Shown here one piece after another: positions 40,713-42,912 of a DNA stretch of 42,912 bases. How positions within the stretch are numbered: the stretch's first letter is position 1; each line of letters begins with the position of its first letter. The stretch comes from Gamarada debralockiae. Its lineage: Eukaryota; Ascomycota; Leotiomycetes; Helotiales; Hyphodiscaceae. The stretch is from NCBI GenBank assembly GCA_002803225.1, contig NXFV01001535.1:1-42912 (forward strand), read 5' to 3'. The position numbers and the translations under genes were made by a program. The notes beneath the pieces were generated by a model. That model worked only from the letters and a program-made list of their open reading frames with translations. It made no database searches and was not told where the DNA came from.

Positions 40713-42912
40713 ATGGGAGACCACTGGGAGTTCCATGAAGAGACATTGCGAAGGCTCTATCTCACAGATAAAATGACGCTTCGGGAAGTGAGAGATAAAA
40801 TGAAGAATGAATACAACTTTGATCGAAGGTACTGTAAGATCGAACTTCTTAGACTACAGCTGAACTTTTTGGTAGCGAGGCGGAATACCAGCGTCGATTC
40901 CGCAATTGGAAGCTCCGCAAGAATATGAAAAATTCTAAAGAGACATGGAAATTTGTGGGTCAGTGTATTGAAAAGCGAAAACGTGCTGGAAAGAAAAGTC
41001 AAGTGTTTATTGGAGGTAAAATGATTTCAGAAAACACGGTTCGTAAGGAGACCTCACGGCACTACTTTCCTACGATACGAGTGCTTTCTAGCCAAGGTAC
41101 ACCTCTTTATGCTCTCTCGATAGAAGTTATAAAGTACTTAAGTTCTTGCAGCAACAAGCCCAAAAACACCCGAGGGACTATGCATACTCACACCTCCTGC
41201 TTCTCCAGCCATTCAATCCATGCCGACCATGGGAAGGAGGGAGGTAGCGCTGGAAAGGGAAAATCCAGATAAGCTGACGAGCATGGCCAACCCCGCATCG
41301 ACATATCGGAATCAAGTACGATGGATAGAGGCTGGAAATATCTCAACCCACACCACTTCCCTATTAGGTATCTTGGGTCCGCTAGATAACATTCCCTGTT
41401 TTAGATTTCGGGACCAATTTCAAGACCTTCTAAATGCCCAAGGCGGTATGAGCCCGGATCTCCAATAAGCAGACATTCCGTTTACTAACATTCTGATAGT
41501 TGAGTTCCATGGGCATTCGACTTGCAGTGCGTTCAGGCATAATCTTAGCTCCAGCTTGACTGTAGTCGAACATTGTAATACTTCGATGGATGATGATCTC
41601 TGGTTTGACACCATGGACGACCCTTACTCCATTGCAGTTTATGGAGGGCCCACGGTGGCGGCAGGGCTACCACATGATATACCCATATTTGCACAGCTTA
41701 TTATAGTCCATGGGTCCTCGAATTCGTTCATATGCAATACTGAGGAGAGCGTCCAGGCCATGCACTCTTTTCTCCAGCCTCTCATATTGGAAAGGAAAGA
41801 TGGAGAGCTTCTCGATGGCGTCTGGGCAATCTTTGGGCCTAACTACAAAGACGGATTACTACACTTCCTTGAATACACGATCAATCTGATGTCAAACAAC
41901 CTACTTTCAGAGGACAAGAGCGGCAAAATCGTTCAATGGGTTGATCAAATTCAGGGAGGAGACCGCTTACTCGCATCTTTGCTCTCCGTTAACTCGCGGA
42001 CAATTGAAGCATTTGCATCAAACCTCCTTGCAGGCGCGCTGCGAGTCAATAACGTATTAGTCACACGCATTATACTCCAAGCAAGAGCAGCGAACCCCAA
42101 TTCACCTATGGGGTACAGTGAAGAGATTCCTCTTCACTATGTTGCAAAGCGTGGAGACATTGAATTGGTTCGGATTCTGCTTGAGTTTGGTGCAAATATC
42201 AACGCTCCAGCTCGTCATGGTCAGTGGACTACACTCCAGGCAGCAGCGAAGAACGGGAACACCGACTTGGTTCAGATACTACTTGATGCCGGCGCAGATA
42301 TCAATGCTCCTCCAGCTGATAATGATGGGCGGACTGCACTCCAGGCAGCGGCAGAGAACGGGAACATCGACTTGGTTCAGATTCTACTTAATGCCGGCGC
42401 AGATATCAATGCTCCTCCAGCTAATGATTGTAGATGGACTGCACTTCAGGCGGCGGCAGAGAACGGGGACATCGACTTGGTTCAGATTCTACTTGATGCC
42501 GGTGCAGATATCAATGCTCCTCCATCTGATGATGGTGGGCGGACCGCACTCCAGGCGGCGGCAGAGAACGGGAACATTGACTTGGTTCAAGTTCTACTTA
42601 ATGCCGGCGCAGATATCAATGCTTTTCCAGCTGATGGCGATGGGCGGACTGCACTCCAGGCAGCGGCAGAGAACGGGAACATTGACTTGGTTCAGATTCT
42701 ACTTAATGCTGGTGCAGATATCAATGCTTTTCCAGCTGATGACGATGGGCGGACTGCACTCCAGGCAGCGGCAGAGAACGGGAACATTGACTTGGTTCAG
42801 ATTCTACTTGATGCCGGCGCAGAAATCAATGCTCCTCCATCTGATGATGGTGGGCGGACCGCACTCCAGGCGGCGGCAGGGAGCGGGAACATTGACTTGG
42901 TTCAGATTCTAC
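40713..42912 (+). CDS. Clr5-domain protein with C-terminal ankyrin array (3' end outside window)
   Basis: Exons: 40713-40828, 40876-41096, 41152-41445 and 41500 onward. Introns are 47, 55 and 54 bp with donors GTACTG, GTACAC and GTATGA and acceptors GTAG, GCAG and ATAG. The start context is caaccATGGGA. At least 681 aa are encoded before the window ends. Residues about 5-57 are a Clr5 domain: WEFHEETLRRLYLTDKMTLR, EVRDKMKNEYNFDRSEAEYQ and RRFRNWKLRKN, with the intron falling inside the motif. Clr5 domains are found in fungal proteins named after a fission yeast heterochromatin factor and may bind nucleic acid. A basic stretch (CIEKRKRAGKKSQ) and a middle region of unknown fold follow (WFDTMDDPYSIAVYGGPTVA, LEYTINLMSNNLLS). 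From about residue 440 come ankyrin repeats, first ordinary (EEIPLHYVAKRGDIELVRIL), then a nearly identical 35-residue series. Confidence 0.85.
42189..42912 (+). repeat. Nearly identical 105-bp ankyrin repeat array (runs past window end)
   Basis: Units start with ggcgcagat or a close variant at 42189, 42291, 42396, 42501, 42606, 42711 and 42816. The first is 102 bp and the rest are 105 bp (35 residues: GADINAPPAD plus loop, RTALQAAAENGNIDLVQILL). The helices are almost unchanged from unit to unit. Differences cluster in the loop after N-A: PPADND, PPANDC, PPSDDG, FPADGD, FPADDD and PPSDDG. Units at 42501 and 42816 share the same loop bases, 315 bp (three units) apart. The array is still going at the last base. 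Confidence 0.92.

Overview
This is a filamentous ascomycete (Pezizomycotina) nuclear window. The evidence is short GT-AG introns (about 45-170 bp) with TAAC/TGAC-type branch sites, and fungus-specific families: HET, the fungal NLR N-terminal helical domain, NWD/NACHT, Clr5, WSC and GH75 chitosanase. The gene styles remind me of Leotiomycetes, but that is only an impression. No rRNA, tRNA, CRISPR or bacterial-type operon was seen. Exons were joined by hand from splice signals and frame continuity.

Layout. 0-6.5 kb: the 3' end of an MFS sugar transporter (1-198), then a graveyard of decayed allorecognition-type genes. These are a minus-strand fungal N-terminal helical domain plus ubiquitin-like-domain relic (about 1.2-2.8 kb) and a plus-strand HET relic (about 3.3-5.0 kb). 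6.5-8.6 kb: a small candidate spliced gene and otherwise non-coding sequence. 8.6-11.3 kb: an intact grainyhead/CP2 transcription factor on the minus strand. 11.3-16.9 kb: mostly non-coding, with two unrecognised decayed genes and a 153-bp MITE-like inverted repeat. 16.9-18.6 kb: a KES1/OSH4-type oxysterol-binding protein gene carrying an apparent one-base frameshift in a C run. 20.9-23.9 kb: a 968-residue ankyrin protein with a fungal NLR-type N-terminal domain (minus). 25.6-26.6 kb: a WSC-domain, single-pass wall-sensor-like protein (minus). 28.9-30.3 kb: a row of small, partly broken, related minus-strand ORFs. 30.3-31.5 kb: a secreted GH75 chitosanase (minus) with a catalytic Asp/Glu pair and a minisatellite-encoded Ser/Thr tail. 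32.9-37.0 kb: a 1269-residue NWD/NACHT-ankyrin NLR-like protein in seven exons. 37.0-40.7 kb: repeats, an ORF with one internal TGA, and a small two-exon gene. 40.7 kb to the window end: a Clr5-domain protein whose C-terminus becomes a run of nearly identical 105-bp ankyrin repeats and leaves the window still open.

Theme. Housekeeping or developmental genes (grainyhead, oxysterol-binding protein, WSC) and a wall-active enzyme (chitosanase) are interleaved with NLR-like or incompatibility-type genes, both live and dead. Three intact ankyrin proteins carry three different N-terminal domains (fungal N-terminal helical, NWD/NACHT, Clr5), and two further incompatibility-type genes are decayed. The most striking signal is the Clr5-ankyrin gene. 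Its repeats are almost identical in the helices but differ in a short loop, the pattern expected of a rapidly renewing recognition surface. Known fungal NLR repeats of this sort usually sit behind NACHT or NB-ARC domains, so finding it behind Clr5 deserves a check. Any functional link among these neighbours is inference.
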